A stretch of 64,000 nt of DNA from Sabethes cyaneus (Eukaryota > Arthropoda > Insecta > Diptera > Culicidae): contig NC_071354.1 of assembly GCF_943734655.1 (NCBI RefSeq), forward strand, positions 192,980,911 to 193,044,910. The letters run 5' to 3'. This document shows positions 1 through 12,174 of this stretch, piece after piece. Numbering within the stretch: position 1 is the stretch's first letter; every line of letters begins with the position of its first letter. The translations under genes were made by a program, and so were the position numbers. The notes beneath the pieces are model-generated. The model ran no database searches. It was not told the origin of the DNA and worked only from the letters and a program-made list of their open reading frames with translations.

Positions 1-135
1 CCAGGTAGGGGGCCCTGTAGCCGCAAGGTTACCGAGTCTGCCTTGACAAGCGAGTGATCGTGGGTTCGAATCTTAGTATCTTGACTAAAACACTCTTACC
101 TTCTGATCCGTGAACTTTGAAATCGCTGAAAAGCA
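1..135 (+). mobile_element. tRNA-derived SINE, copy 1 (cut by window edge)
   Basis: This holds a pol III-like promoter. A box-B match (GTTCGAATC) sits at about 65-73 and a box-A-like stretch (TAGCCGCAAGG) about 45 bp upstream. The same sequence recurs near 9261 and 45946 with the same spacing, so it is a dispersed repeat and not a functional tRNA gene. The left end is lost at the window edge. Confidence 0.6.
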
Positions 136-960
136 ATTATTAAAGCATATTAGGCCATTACAAATATTTCAAAAAGCTTTTGTCCGTCCGGTGTTGGGCC
201 ACTAAAGGGGGACGGGCGAAAAAAAACAAAGAAAATTTTTTAATCGAGCAAAAAAATATATTTTAGGCATTTTTACCTAAAGTTTAAACGCGAAAACCAA
301 ATCTATTCTTGCTTTTAATATATACGTTATTATTTTCTAAATCTACCATACGAAAAAAGACAAAAACGAAAAAAAAATTTTTTGGCTGATTTTCGGAAAT
401 TCCACTGTTTGAATTCCCATTTCTATTTCGTGCGTTAACTCAACTCGTACGCTCATTTTTCGAATTTTTGAGTCTATAGAGCCCATAGACAACTGATTTT
501 ATAAAAAAAATTAACCCCCGGTTTTTCAAGCCAATTTCCATGGGGGGGGGGGGTTTGGGGGGGTTGACAAAAACTGTAAAAATAATTTGCAATGGCCTTA
601 TAGAAATTACGCAACTGACTTTATTTCTTAAATTCGTCGTAGCGTTTTAAAATCCGTCCATCAAAATTTTACATCGTTCGAATTAAAACTCACAACAATG
701 TTTACGAAGCTAACGCGTATGGTAGACATGAAACTAAAATATTAGGAAAAACCTAGTTTTGCATTGTGTGTCATAAAAATGCTGATATTTTTAATAATTT
801 GTGTTGGATAGGACGGGAATAGGCAATTACGACGAAGCAGCAACCTACCCTATTTATTTCATTCAACTTCAAAACCACACCCGTATGCTCGCAATTTACG
901 CTTAACTCCACTCATAAGGTTCTGTACAATATCTGGCTGCAGCTTCTTCTGTACGGAAAC
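136..960. other. AT-rich non-coding stretch
   Basis: No credible coding sequence is seen. There is a run of 12 G followed by TTT and 7 G at 542-563. A 34-bp stretch at 809-842 is repeated in the same orientation, with several mismatches, at 4118-4151. The two copies bracket the transposase relics, so this is probably the flank or body of an older repeat. Confidence 0.5.
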
Positions 961-1407
961 TCACGTTTTCTTTATGTCTTCCTCAGATTGGACCTCCTTG
1001 GGATGCTTTCGTAGTGCCTGCTTTATAGTAGCCCAGTAGTTTTCGATGGGCCCAGTAGGTTTCGATGAGTAATGAGTTTCGATGGGTTTCTGCTGCGTTG
1101 GGGGAGAGGGTCCATGTCCTTGGGTACCAAAGTAATCTCGTTGGCATCGTACCACTCCAGGACATCCTTTGAATAGTGGTACGAAGCTAGATCTGGGCAG
1201 AAGATCGAAGGGCCCTCGTGTTGCTTCAACAAAGGAAGCAGACGTTTTTGTAGACATTCCTTGAAGTAGATCTGCCCTTTTACAGTGCAGGTAGTCACGA
1301 ACGGCGCACTCCGTTTGCCACATTAACCGATCACTTGTCAAATCATATATTTTGTGGCAAACTTTCAAAGTTTCTGCTTCCTTATTTCCTCCGGAACTCA
1401 AGAACAA
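961..1407 (-). pseudogene. Tc1/mariner (DD37E-type) transposase, C-terminal fragment
   Basis: The minus strand encodes the C-terminal half of a Tc1/mariner transposase, split over at least three frames. Recognisable pieces are a KGQIYFKECLQKRLLP-like stretch, the second catalytic Asp in FCPDLASYHYSKD, and the catalytic Glu in PIENYW followed by a basic tail (IKQALRKHPKEV). In this family the second Asp and the Glu are separated by 37 residues (DD37E), a group known from mosquitoes; frameshifts prevent an exact count here. The DNA-binding N-terminal half and the first Asp are missing. It cannot be active. Confidence 0.75.
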
Positions 1408-2243
1408 TAAAATTGCTGTCTTATAACTTTACAAAAGTCAAAAAAAAAATTATTGCTAGCCATTCCTCACGTTTGATTTATTTTACCACTTCGACCCCTA
1501 TTTATTAGTAGAACTTCCTTGCGACAACACAATAGATACCCTTTCAGTACTCTTCCAATGAAATGGCAAACATATAGAATCATATTACAAACAACCACTA
1601 CAGTTGTAATGCTCTTTCTCAACACATACATCAAGTTGGTTTAGGTTTAATCGCGATCGAAAGTAATCTTGTAATCGTAGGGAACTTCAGTGCTTCAGAA
1701 GATGCTTCAGTATGAGAAACATAGCATTCAATGCTTACGCCACTCACGCAAGCGTAATGTAAAAAAGCCGCCGTTGCTATGTGCAAACATCCTGCTACTT
1801 ACACACTCGCGAACGCATAGCCTCATATCATCTTTCTGCATAGCCCACTCGCGAGTCAATGAACTCGTGAGCTGTCCGTGTAGGCTAGCGGCACACTAGG
1901 ATAGAGATTTTGCATTACTTTTTCTTTTCTACTTTATCTTCACCTTCGACATCCACGGGCGGAAGTGCGAGCTTTCGCGAGTGATCAGTATCAGCAGTTC
2001 AGGCTGCAATGACGAGTGAGAGCGACGACCGTGGCTGTCACCTAAATACACAATCGCGAAAACTCGTCGCAGTGCATTAATAAATAAGAGCGAGAATTCG
2101 AAAGGGATGCTTAAAGCTTACTTCAGATAGTATTGGAACAAAAACAATTGCGTGTATTTCAGTTATTTATTATTGAATTCAAGATCTTTTCTTACACAAA
2201 TGTAGCATTTTCTTCATACTTTTAAGAAAAAATTCGGATAAAA
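1408..2243. other. Non-coding spacer between two transposase relics
   Basis: No gene is recognised. It contains decayed repeat sequence; a stretch near 1631-1655 resembles 3609-3633, including GGTTTAATCG. Small ORFs here show no recognisable protein features. Confidence 0.4.
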
Positions 2244-3330
2244 TTATTCGTCACGGTTTCGAAGGAATTCTCGAGCTTTTCCTGTAATATGGCTCATTAG
2301 GCGGCGCACACTTTCTCCGTCCATCGTTTTGGCTATCTTATTACACCAGGTCTTCATCTGATTGACGTCTTTGACAACTTTTCCCTTTGCCTTGAGTCTC
2401 CACTTCATGATTGCCCAGTATTTCTCAATAGGACGGAACTGGGGGCTAGGGTCTTCCGGAACAACCTGGACCCCTTTCTCTGCATACCATTCATGAATGA
2501 CTTTGCTATAATGACAGCTTGCCAAATCTGCCCTACTAGCACAGTTGTTACAAACCAGTTATAGTAACCGATATATCACTAATTTTAGTCATAAATAAGT
2601 TGCTGCAACAAGAAGTGCCGAAACTGTGTTGCTTGGGTGGCCAAAACATCACGGGATGGTGGGGGGTTGAATGAACGGCAGAATTAGTTTTGGAGACACT
2701 TCTTTTAGTACAGTTCCGACGTCATTGTCTTATTTGTAACGAAAACTTTCGTTTCTCTGCCACTGCTGCAAATGCCCTGCTAAATCATAAATTTGCGTGC
2801 AAATTTGTCGGAAAAAACAAATTTAAATTTGCTTGGAACATTCCCCCAAGCCATTGCCAAGCAAAATTTTTGATCTGACATTTGCCCGAAGTCCTCGTCC
2901 ATCAGAAGACACCCGTCGAACTTGGTTAGCACCCGGTCGTATAGCTTTCGAGCACGGATTTTGGTCACACTATTCTGTTTTATGGTTCGCTTTGGCTGTT
3001 TCCTAGCTCGATACGACTTGATTCCATCCATGAGTCGAATTCTCCTTACCGTACTGTGGCAGCACTGAATTTTTTGGCCAAACCACCGTCCGACAGATTG
3101 GGATTCCTCTTGATGGTATTCAAAATCTTACCACACAGTTTCCGGTCGACAGTTCCACTCCGAAGATTGGCTTGAGGCTTCCGAATTGTTGTCAATGTTT
3201 CCTTATACCGGTTGATAACACGCCATACGGTATTTCTAGGCAATTTCAGCTGTTTAGCTAGCCTAGATGCTGACCACAATCGATTTTCCCAATAACTGTG
3301 CACAATTTTTTCCCTTCTTTTGGCTTCCAT
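2244..3330 (-). pseudogene. Tc1/mariner (DD37E-type) transposase, nearly full-length but decayed
   Basis: Read on the minus strand from 3330, it begins with an N-terminal helix-turn-helix (LAKQLKLPRNTVWRVINRY). A second HTH-like part follows, then the region of the first catalytic Asp (LLMDEDFGQMSDQKF, here with substitutions). Next come GNVPSKFKFVFSDKFARKFMI, a degraded middle (2530-2780), and the C-terminal SCHYSK ... RPIEKYWAIMKW segment holding the catalytic Glu. The frame is broken at several points, so it is a dead DD37E-type element. No convincing terminal inverted repeats were found. It is a second, better preserved member of the family seen at 961-1407. Confidence 0.8.
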
Positions 3331-4430
3331 GTTGTTTGTTTACAAAATACAGTCATTTTGCGGAATGTCCAAAAAACATAGGTGAAGCTAACAAAATTTC
3401 CGACACGTGGGCGCCAAGAACTTCCTAATCCGTCCACCAAGAGCGCCACAATATGAGCAAAATTTTGTTCCAATTCTAAATGAAGCAAGCTTTATGATTG
3501 TGTGTTCGTTAGAACGAGTGCGCCTGTGTGAGAAAATTAGACCACACGTGTGGGCTTCACAACACTGGGGGACTTTATCACTTCTTCTGACCTACTTTCC
3601 AAGCAGAAACATCAAATTGAATCAGGTTTAATCGTCTCAATGAATCTTCGACCTGTTGCGACGAGGAGATTGTCACTTTTTTTTCTCAAAAGTTAAGTAA
3701 TCGAAATCACAGTAAACAAATGATGTATTTAACTGTCGTCCCTGACTGGGAAGCAAAGCACTCATGAAGAAAATGTATGGGGACATTTGACCTTGAAACT
3801 TTTCATCAATTTTGACTAACTAGTGTTTGATAAAAAAAAGCTACAAATTGTAGCTATAATAGAAATCACACAATTGCTACACCTATTATGAGTCGATCGG
3901 TATCTAAACCACGAAAAAACATTGGCAGAGCTAATAGCGCTGAAAATATTTCATATTTTCGTGACGGTAACTAGCATCTAAATTATGGAATGACACCCTG
4001 GCGTAGTCTTACGTCAAAATAGTGAAAAAAGGATGATTTAAAACGTTAAAAAAATAATTTCATTGGAATTATGGACTCAGTAGTAATGTGATAATTAGTT
4101 TGAAATAATTTCTATTAGATAGAACGGAAATAGGTAATTACAATGAAGCAGCAACAGACCCCACAAACCAAAAGCCAGAGAAAGGGAATTGATTTAAGTT
4201 ATAACCTAAAGTAAAATTGTCTCCTCTCGCATCTTCCATGGTGGAAACTACCCTGCAATTTGTACAGATTTAATAGAAGCTACCGTTTGCCATTCGCGGA
4301 CCGTCCGTAGAAGTGAAACAAGGATCAGATTACTTAGTCTTCAAGTGGCCAGAGACGATGTTGCAATTTAATCTCACCGTTGTTGCTGCTGCATGTTCGG
4401 ACCATTCCGTAAGCCAATAGGGTCAGTGTG
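3331..4430. other. Non-coding, repeat-derived spacer
   Basis: No coding region is recognised. It holds the second copy (4118-4151) of the direct repeat first seen at 809-842 and other AT-rich sequence. Confidence 0.4.
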
Positions 4431-4457
4431 TTGTTGTTGTTGTTGTTGTTGTTGTTG
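4431..4457. repeat. (TTG)n trinucleotide microsatellite
   Basis: Nine uninterrupted TTG/CAA units, lying just upstream of the candidate death-domain gene. Confidence 0.9.
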
Positions 4458-4670
4458 AATGCCCGCCGCCGTGGACATCATCGCATCGCATCGTGCTGGT
4501 CTAGTGGCGTGGGTTGATGACCAAATCCGTTATTTGTGTGCAGTCCCGTGATTGTTGTGACCGATTCCGCGCCGACCAAGACTTTGGTGTGGACAGTTTG
4601 TTGACGGCCAATGAAGTCGTCAGCTGGCTAACAACTGGCCAGCTACGCTGGATAGAGACTTACCTATGCA

Positions 4671-5494
4671 ATGATGCAGGGAACGACGACGCAACTCGAT
4701 GAAGTGCTCAACGCTTTCTACGATCGTGAAGGCGGCCATAATCCGATCGAATTACCGTTCGGCCTGCTGCCGTTCTGCTTTCGCTCGTGGTTTAGGGTCG
4801 ATCGATTTGAGAGGATTAACTAATGATTTGTGCATAATTAAGTGATGCTTTTGTCTGAGTTTCAGTAAATGTTTTTGTTGAAACGAAATTGAGATGCCGG
4901 TTTGACAAAATAGTGACAGTTCCATTTGATCGAACAAATGTCTGGTATGGTGGTTTGAACCTTTCGGCATGTTCAGCCACAGCATCTTTTCCGAGCTTTA
5001 GTTGACCAATGTTTAGCTCTTGTAAATGGTAGTGACAATGAGTTCGATTCATAATCAGGTCAACATTCTTTTTGGACTGAAAATTAGTGAAATGTCCAAA
5101 GAGGCACAAAATTTTTTAATTTTTGTATGGCGACCCTCAATAGGACTCAATATTAAATAAATGGTTTACTTTGTTCGGTAAATCCAACTACTTTTAGTTA
5201 TATAATCTAATGGAGAACACAAACAGAATTACCAATTTATATTATTATTATTCCTAGCTGCTGCATAGAAGCCCATTTGTAAAAGTCCAAACAATCTGAA
5301 ATATTCTCTCCAGGTACCGCCTAGGACATGCATTAGGGCTAACCGAACAAGAAGTTATAAATATTGATGACGGACACCGTGTTGGGAGTGATCGCATCGC
5401 ACTGTTGCCCTCCTACGACCGCACCGGTGGATGGTGCGGTGGTTGTGACGGAATGGCCTTCCTACAGAGGCAACTCACAGACAGCAAGATTTAA
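4671..5494 (+). CDS. Candidate small two-exon protein with death-domain-like C-terminus
   Basis: This is an inferred gene model. Exon 1 is 4671-4789 and ends in phase 2 at a weak donor (TG|GTTTAG). Exon 2 is 5314-5494, after a good pyrimidine tract and acceptor (TTCTCTCCAG), and ends at TAA. Splicing keeps the frame and gives 99 aa. The junction creates a Trp followed by YRLGHALGLTEQEVINID, the W..L...LGL...EV..I pattern of helices 2-3 of death domains. Exon 2 continues with RIALL and a FLQRQL segment that could be later helices. Death domains are adaptor modules in immune and apoptotic signalling (FADD, IMD, Tube and relatives). An upstream in-frame stop at 4653 means the start is either the ATG at 4671 or in an unseen exon. 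Another frame (4514-4702) is open just upstream, so a frameshifted relic is also possible. The exact orthologue is not recognised. Confidence 0.35.
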
Positions 5495-6842
5495 GGGCGA
5501 CAGAAGCTGCTGAGAAGAAATAACTGCTTTATGAATGAAGATCAGTGACCGGCAAGCACGTTTTACCACTGTATGATTTCAACATCGCTATCAGATGGGT
5601 GCAATTAGAATATAGATTCGATGACACAATATAAAAACTCCATAAAAGCCGTATACTACCGTCGGGTAGGCGTAGGTATTTCACGGCAACAAGTTGTTTT
5701 CCCACATACCGACTAGGTTCTGGTTGGTAGTTGTTTCTTCCATCGCATCAAGCGGTGGTCTGCGGTATTGGAAGCTAACGCATTCTCGGCTCGTACCTGC
5801 ATGCACCATAGTTAAACCAGTAGTAACAAGGCTAATTTAAATAAATTTGAAGCAGTTTATAAAAAAATAGTGTAAGAGAAATCAATTCGCTTAAAGTGTC
5901 TATTTTGACATATTTCAAGCCAAGAGCATCTGCCAATTTTGGCACTTTACCGAAACTGCCAAACCGTGTCTTCAAACCTGTTAACTATGATTCGGATTGT
6001 TAAGCAAAATACCGCATCGAATATATCCCCTAGTCTGACAACCGGCCAGCAGCGACCGTTTTCCTTTTTCGGTTCAAGTCACTTTTGATTTATGAACTGA
6101 CTATGCTTGTAAATAAATCACGACTCCAACCGGTCTGCCGGAGAGCCGAGCTTTGGAGTGTTTCGACTGCGCGCGTAGTGCAGCACTTCGGCTGAATGCC
6201 AGTTGTTAGTGGGTCTCTGCTTTTGTGAAATAAAAAAAATCATAAGATACATATGCATACTGAAAAGGTAAATAAAACAACTGAGTGCGGTTGATCATGT
6301 GTCTGGAGATAAAACAAAATGCAAGTGATTGTAATGGCGAAAGTAATTTGTATTTACATCTTAGTTGGCACCTTTATCGACGATTATCTGTTTCCACCGT
6401 GTTGACAGGTTATGATGACCTGGTTTTAGTTTGTCTAGTAACAGTATCGTTGATCGTATGAATAGTCTCCAGGTGGGTAGCGTCGCAACGTCTGAGAAAA
6501 ACTTTTTAAATGAGTTGGTCACCTTGTTGCAAAACTTATTGAACGTTATTTTATTGGCAAATGAATTAATTTTCATAACGTTTTCAGAATTTTCAACAAT
6601 ATTAATGTTGTTTTAAAATTTTATACAATAATTAATTATTCGACAATCCTTAATAATAAAGCTTTGTATTTTTTCAATATTGCTAGTGTTGGATATAGCG
6701 AAGTTTTTATCGACTACAAGTACTTGTACAATTCATATACTTATTGGACGGTAACGCAGAAGTTTCTAACTTACACTAGTATTAGACTATTCTTAAAAGA
6801 GAACGTCGGTTCGAGTGCAAAAACTATCGAAGGAACTATATA
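5495..6842. other. Intergenic, no gene recognised
   Basis: AT-rich with no convincing ORF. A short minus-strand ORF at 6361-6576 has a vague resemblance to a mariner C-terminus but is too weak to call. Confidence 0.4.
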
Positions 6843-8612
6843 TTGATAAATTTCCGTCAACTATTTGCTGATAAATTCGGGCGAACGTTTTGCGATGAAG
6901 TGATCCCAGACGACCAAGTTACTCAGGCTGTCAACAATGTTGCGCTAATGACTGCGAATACGCTGGGTACTCTTAATATCGACGAAACAATGATCTCTAG
7001 AGCCGCCTCAATATTAAAATCTTCGACTAAAGCCGGCCCAGATGGCATACCGTCTGAGTTTTTAAAAAAGCACATCGCTGACCTACTTATCCCCCTTCAG
7101 CTGGTGTTTAGCCTGTCCGTCTCAAGCGGGCGGGGTATTTCCGTCCGTATGGAAAACTGCCCATATATTTCCTGTTCATAAGAAAGGAGATCGGAAAGAC
7201 ATCAATAACTACCGAGGAATCTCACCATTATGTGCCATTTCGAAGTTATTCGAGCTTGTAATCATGACTCCGCTGCTGTCACACTGTAAACAATACCTAA
7301 GTGATGATCAACATGGATTCATCGCCGGCAGATCAACCACTACAAATCTCATGTGTCTCACATCATATATTGCGGAAAGCTTAGCGGACCGTGTTCAAAC
7401 GGACGTCATCTATACTGATTTATCTGCGGCGTTCGACAAAATCAATCATGCTATTGCAATTACCAAATTGGAAAGACTCGGTATCAGCGGAAGTGTGCTG
7501 CGTTGGTTTAATTCCTATCTCGTAGGTCGTAAACTGATTGTGACGGTTGAAGGTTTTCAATCTAATGCATTTTCGGCTTCGTCTGGAATCCCACAAGGCA
7601 GTCATTTGGGACCGTTAATCTTCCTGCTATACTTTAATGATGTCAACCACGTTCTTGAAGGCCCTCGTTTATCCTACGCCGATGATCTGAAGATTTACTT
7701 GAGGATTCGCTCCAATGTCGATGCAATCCGCCTTCAACGAGAGCTTGACACCTTTATGGATTGGTGTAACTTGAACTGCATGCACGTGAATCCTGAAAAA
7801 TGCTCCATTATTTCTTTCGCCCGAATCCGTCAACCAGTGATTTTCAACTACAAGCTCGTTGGTACTGAAATCCAACGTGTCGACCAAGTGAAAGATCTCG
7901 GCATTACCTTGGACAGTCAGTTATCGTTTAGACGACACATTTCCTACATTATGGACAAAGCATCCAGAACTCTAGGATTCATTTCCGCATCGCTAAAGGC
8001 TTCACCAACGTGTATTGTCTTAAGGCATTATACTGCTCACTCATCCGTTCGACTCTCGAAAACGGTTCCATCGTCTGGCATCCGTATTACCAAAACGGAG
8101 TTGCTAGGATTGAGTCGATTCAACGCCGCTTCTTACGTTTTGCGCTCCGTCATCTACCTTGGCTAGATCCGTTCCGATTGCCGAGTTACGAGAGACGATG
8201 CCGGTTGATCCATTTGGAGACACTTCAGGCGCGAAGGAACGTCGCGAGAGCTTTGTTTGCTGCTGATATGTTGCAGGGAAGAATCGATTGTCCTGCCATC
8301 TTAGGTACGATTAATCTGAATGTACGTTCCAGGGCACTGCGGAATGACGTAATGCTGCGACTACCGTTTCAACGCACCAACTATGGACAAAACAGTGCTA
8401 TGACCGGAGTACAGCGAGTTTTCAATAGAGTTGCCGCTGACTTTGATTTTAATCTGTCACGTGAAACTATCCGCCGAAAATTTTTAAGAAAATCTGGGTA
8501 TATTTGTAATTATTTGACTGTGTGATTAGTAATAGTATAAGAAACCATCATTAGGACAATTGTAGTCTGTTGATGTTGAATAAATAAATGAAATGAAATA
8601 AATGAAATGAAA
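6843..8612 (+). mobile_element. 5'-truncated Jockey/CR1-type LINE (reverse transcriptase, 3' tail)
   Basis: A non-LTR retrotransposon encoding most of the reverse transcriptase and its C-terminal domain. In order: the RT entry (STKAGPDGIPSEFLKK), the YRGISPLC block (after a frameshift near 7140), QHGFIAGRSTTTNL, DLSAAFDKINH, SSGIPQGSHLGPLIF and the catalytic YADDLKIY box. After a second frameshift near 8015 comes the conserved SLIRSTLENGSIVWHPY ... C-terminal region ending at TGA 8523-8525. A 3' tail of imperfect TGAAATAAA-like repeats ends near 8612. ORF1 and the endonuclease are missing, as expected for incomplete reverse transcription. Only two clear frameshifts suggest a fairly recent insertion. 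Assignment between Jockey and CR1 clades is uncertain. Confidence 0.85.
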
Positions 8613-8639
8613 TTTTACCTATAAGATGCTCTCTCGTAT

Positions 8640-9085
8640 CTTGTTCTGTAACCTTAAACCGTTAGCGGAGTCCTCCGTCGGTGAATACCAAGCTAGTTTT
8701 TATGAGAATTGCTTCACGACGGATTAACTATTTTTCCTGCGTCAATTACTAGACTACTGTTGATTTTAAGGTTACGTACGATTCAGTCAAGCGAAATATT
8801 CTGTGACAGATAATGTTAGAACATGGTTTTCTGACGGAGCTAGTAAAGCTTATTTGTATGATGCTAAATAGTTCAAAATCCTGCGTCGGAATAGCGGATG
8901 AGACCTCTGCCGTTTTGTAACGTTGTTGAGTGTACTAAAACAAGGGAATGTACCCTCTAACATACCATTCAACATTACCAGCGAAGAAGCAATACGAAGA
9001 GCAAACGTGGAAAAGACCGTGAGTATCAGCATGAGATCATGTTTCTTCGTTTTACGGATGACGTCAGCATTATCGGGAGGTTTTT
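8640..9085 (+). mobile_element. RTE-clade LINE remnant (reverse transcriptase middle)
   Basis: Decayed plus-strand RT sequence of the RTE type. Visible blocks are SSVGEYQASFYENCFTTD, a YDSVKRN motif (from AAYDS.KRN), LEHGFLTELVKLI and a late block with AIRRANVE. Several in-frame stops show it is dead. It probably belonged to the same insertion as 10140-11000, with SINE-like DNA now between them. Confidence 0.75.
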
Positions 9086-9260
9086 AATACTAAAACGACC
9101 GCGGGCCTAGCTGAGCCAAATGGGGCAAAAACATTTTTATAGCGTACACTATTCCCCCTAACTGTTTTTATTAGAAAAAGGCAAAACCTTGGATTATGAA
9201 CGTCTTTAAGGCTTGACCCTTATTTATCGATAGACTTCGTAGCTGGTTATTAGAGTACAG

Positions 9261-9420
9261 GACGGGGGCCTCCGTAGCCGCAAGGTTACCGAGTCTGCTT
9301 TGACAAGCGAGTGGTCGTGGGTTCGAATCTTAGTAGAATCAAGCCATTCGCTGTCAAGTGACTTTAGCATGGGTTTATTCTCAGGCCCCTCCCCTCATTT
9401 ACCCTTTCTTCATGCTGAAT
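9261..9420 (+). mobile_element. tRNA-derived SINE, copy 2
   Basis: Same tRNA-like head as at 1-135 (GTAGCCGCAAGGTTACCGAG; box B GTTCGAATC), then a tRNA-unrelated body (GACTTTAGCATGGGTTTATTC) shared with copy 3 at 45946. The body may extend to about 9600, but there is no second full copy here to fix the end. Confidence 0.65.
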
Positions 9421-9769
9421 TCTAAATTTACCTACTAAAGCCTCTTGACAGTTGAAAAGTCCCTCCAATAGTTAAGTGTAGTGGTCAGAGGAACGAAGGA
9501 GTCCTCGCCAGGGACGGCTATAATATGGAATAGTGCTGGCAGCGAGAAATAAGTGGGTAAAGTAGATCAAGCTTTGAAGGAAGGGTAAACCCCAATACAC
9601 ACAAGCACGCATAAAATTTAATAAGCATATCGCTCATTTAATAGCGATTATAGCAAAAAGAAATACAGTGCAGGTCATACAGCAAACACCCGGGCGATAT
9701 TACAATAGATCAACTATATTGGTCGCAGTGATGAGTCCACACATGAAAAAAAAAAGAGTACAGAACAGT

Positions 9770-9905
9770 TACGGGGCTAGTGCAACGATCACACTGACTC
9801 TAGTCACACCGTTCAGCCGAGATTCGAACATACGACGACTGGCTGGTCAGACCAGCATCGTACTTCGAAGCTTAACTAGGCGCCCAAGCAACTGTGTGAG
9901 TTTTA
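9770..9905 (-). mobile_element. Second SINE-like tRNA-derived sequence
   Basis: The minus strand carries a good box B (GTTCGAATC, plus-strand complement near 9824-9832) and a box-A-like TAGTTAAGC about 45-50 bp upstream. The sequence differs from the 1/9261/45946 family. No tRNA cloverleaf is evident, so it is called a SINE and not a tRNA. Confidence 0.4.
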
Positions 9906-10139
9906 TTATGTTCTTATGGCGTTTTAATGACCAGTCCTGGTCTTAAATGCCATCATAAGAGTATAATAAAACCCTAATTGTTAGTGCGGTTAATTTTTAT
10001 CAGAAGAAGTATTTAAAACATAATGCAAAGCTGGTTGCTCCACTATTTATCTTTTTATCGAGAAAAATATTAACGATAATCTATCGAAAACCGCGGCATT
10101 TTTTATCTATTAGGAAAAAATATTCGTGCAGTTACCAAG

Positions 10140-11000
10140 TGAATGTTTAGTGTTAAAAGTTGAAAGCAACTACATTGGAAGATTGTAGATTGGGAGTTAC
10201 CATTAGAAATACCAAAACGAAGTACATGGTTACAAGTAGCAATCGTGGGAATGCAAATGGTTGTGGTGCCTAGGTGAAGTTGGATGAGGAACGATATGAG
10301 CTAGTAGAGAAATTCATAAACCTTGGTGCGTATGTGACAAGGATGATAAGCCACGGAGTAAAACGATTAATGGCCAGCGCGGATCAGGCTTTCTATGAAT
10401 TACGTAACCAACTGAAGTCCCGTAATTTACAAAATCTTACAAAACTGCACTACTAAATAATAATTCTCTCAGTGATAGTGTAGTTACGGTGCTACGATGC
10501 TAGTAGCTCTTTGGTAACTAAGTTCACTTGGTCACTAATGACTAAATACAAAAGCTACAACAAAACTCCATACATAACTTTGTCAAATTTTACTAGGCTG
10601 AGACGGTACTGTTAAATGAATCAAAATTGAGTCAAAGTGATCGAACCATCCCTGTTTACGAGCATGAATCATAAACGCTGAAGAGAACTGATTGACGAGT
10701 ACTTGGTATTTTGGGGTTTTCGAGCGAGAAATTCTGCGATTAATAGTTGGCGGTAAAATGAAAAATGATGTGTGACACTGACCCATGAACCACGAGCTGT
10801 ATCAAGTGAACAAATGAGCTGATATAGTGAAGATAGTAAAATGTGACAGACACAATGCCCAAACGAAAGAATTGCCATAACTATTTTCCGCAGAGAACCA
10901 GCAAAAGGCCGTAGGTTCCAGAGCAAACGTTGTATCCGGTGATTATGCGCTGTTGACTCGAGAGGATTAGAGAACGATAGCTCAGGAAGGATAATCCATA
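10140..11000 (+). mobile_element. RTE-clade LINE remnant (3' part of ORF)
   Basis: Continues the decayed RTE ORF of 8640-9085. Visible pieces are LGVTIRNTKTKYMVTS, the VEKFINLGAYVT block, VKRLMASADQAFYELRNQLKSR, and (after stops) the late segment matching the usual FERK..LR..GG ... NHELYQL region. It is interrupted near 10460-10615 by sequence resembling one end of the MITE at 52477. Not functional. Confidence 0.7.
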
Positions 11001-11147
11001 GGAGGACCATAATTTGATCGGTGCAGGATCAATAACGGAACGTCGTTACTAATACAAAGAAAGACTGTAAGTTTCATGTATGGCGCCAGAGCTCAGGGAA
11101 AATCTTTAATGCCAGACTCATATATTTTTATTGAACTTTACTGATAC

Positions 11148-11850
11148 GTGTTTATCGAAGAACTGCTTCACCTGTCGACCCTCTTGCGCTCGTTTGTAAT
11201 CAGATTCCCTTCCTTCGTTCTACACATGTCAAGGATTCGTATGTATAGCACTCACGAATTTGGTTCACCTTCTGGCGTGTGCTATTGGCGGAATAGTTGT
11301 TCAAATTCTTCACGATCTATGTTCTCCTTCTGGCGTGTTTTACTCCTCAGAATCGAGGTTAACTGGTTCTTTGTTCGTCGGTATTTGGCCAAATTCTCCT
11401 TAATGACAATGCTCAGATTATTTTTCCAAGCCAACGGGTTCATATTTCTTCCCTATAAACCTGGGTGTTCATATACCCGATATCGATCTTGAAATACCAC
11501 ATTTCTTATTTCAGCCGCCCACTACAGATCAGACAGTCGCTCCTAACCTGAAGTGTGAACCGCCCCTGACACGGGAACACTCGGTCAAGGCTTACAAGGC
11601 TATTCCTCGTAGCTACACTCAGCGTTCGCATGAGTGCCTCCTTCTCTGTCGGTCTAAGGATAATCATAGTTTCCTTAGTGCCTCCTTCTCTGTCGGTCTA
11701 CGGACAATCTTAGTTTCCATCGGGGTTGGTTACCCGGCCTCCGCTAAAGTTACTTGTATTCCAGCTGGCACCACGAGAAGGCAGGGATAGAAGTTGCCAG
11801 AAAAGTGGCTAAAGATCACTATGGGGTCTATTTTATACCGGCAGGTAGGG
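11148..11850 (-). mobile_element. RTE LINE fragment with 5' region, internally deleted
   Basis: On the minus strand, 11148-11500 encodes part of the linker before the RT domain (MCRTKEGNLITNER-like, same family as 12600-12720). 11508-11850 matches the 5' region of that family at 13890-14050 (shared GGTTGGTTA, TCCGCTAAAGTT and CACTATGGGGTCTAT). The endonuclease in between is deleted. A roughly 45-bp segment (GTGCCTCCTTCTCTGTCGG...) is duplicated in tandem at about 11633-11720. Confidence 0.65.
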
Positions 11851-12174
11851 CTGTTCTGCACTCAGTGCACCTATTTTGCTTATTTAACTGTAACATCTCA
11901 ACCAAGCAGAATTCGAAAATGTTATGCATGGGGCAATTATAGAGTAAATTATTATGCACAAGATTACTGAACTAAGTATTGCTCTATCTTAAGTATTTAC
12001 GGCACACACCCAGTTCACACTGAGTGGTACACCAAGAGCGCTCACTGCTATTTTCGTACCATTGTCAACGACGGGATCGTTTGTGTAGTGGTCGTGCCAA
12101 GGTTGTCCCGCTGAAGCAAGCCGCAGTATTGGGCGCCAAGTTACAGTAACAAGATCCAGCAAACATTGCTCTGA

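Noticed and set aside
45..73. Possible functional tRNA gene
   Set aside because: Only boxes A/B are present, box A has a mismatch, no cloverleaf was found, and the sequence is repeated with a SINE body.
6361..6576. Minus ORF with a mariner-like C-terminal phrase (STRWKQIIVDKGAN)
   Set aside because: Only about a dozen residues are suggestive and no other transposase motif is near.
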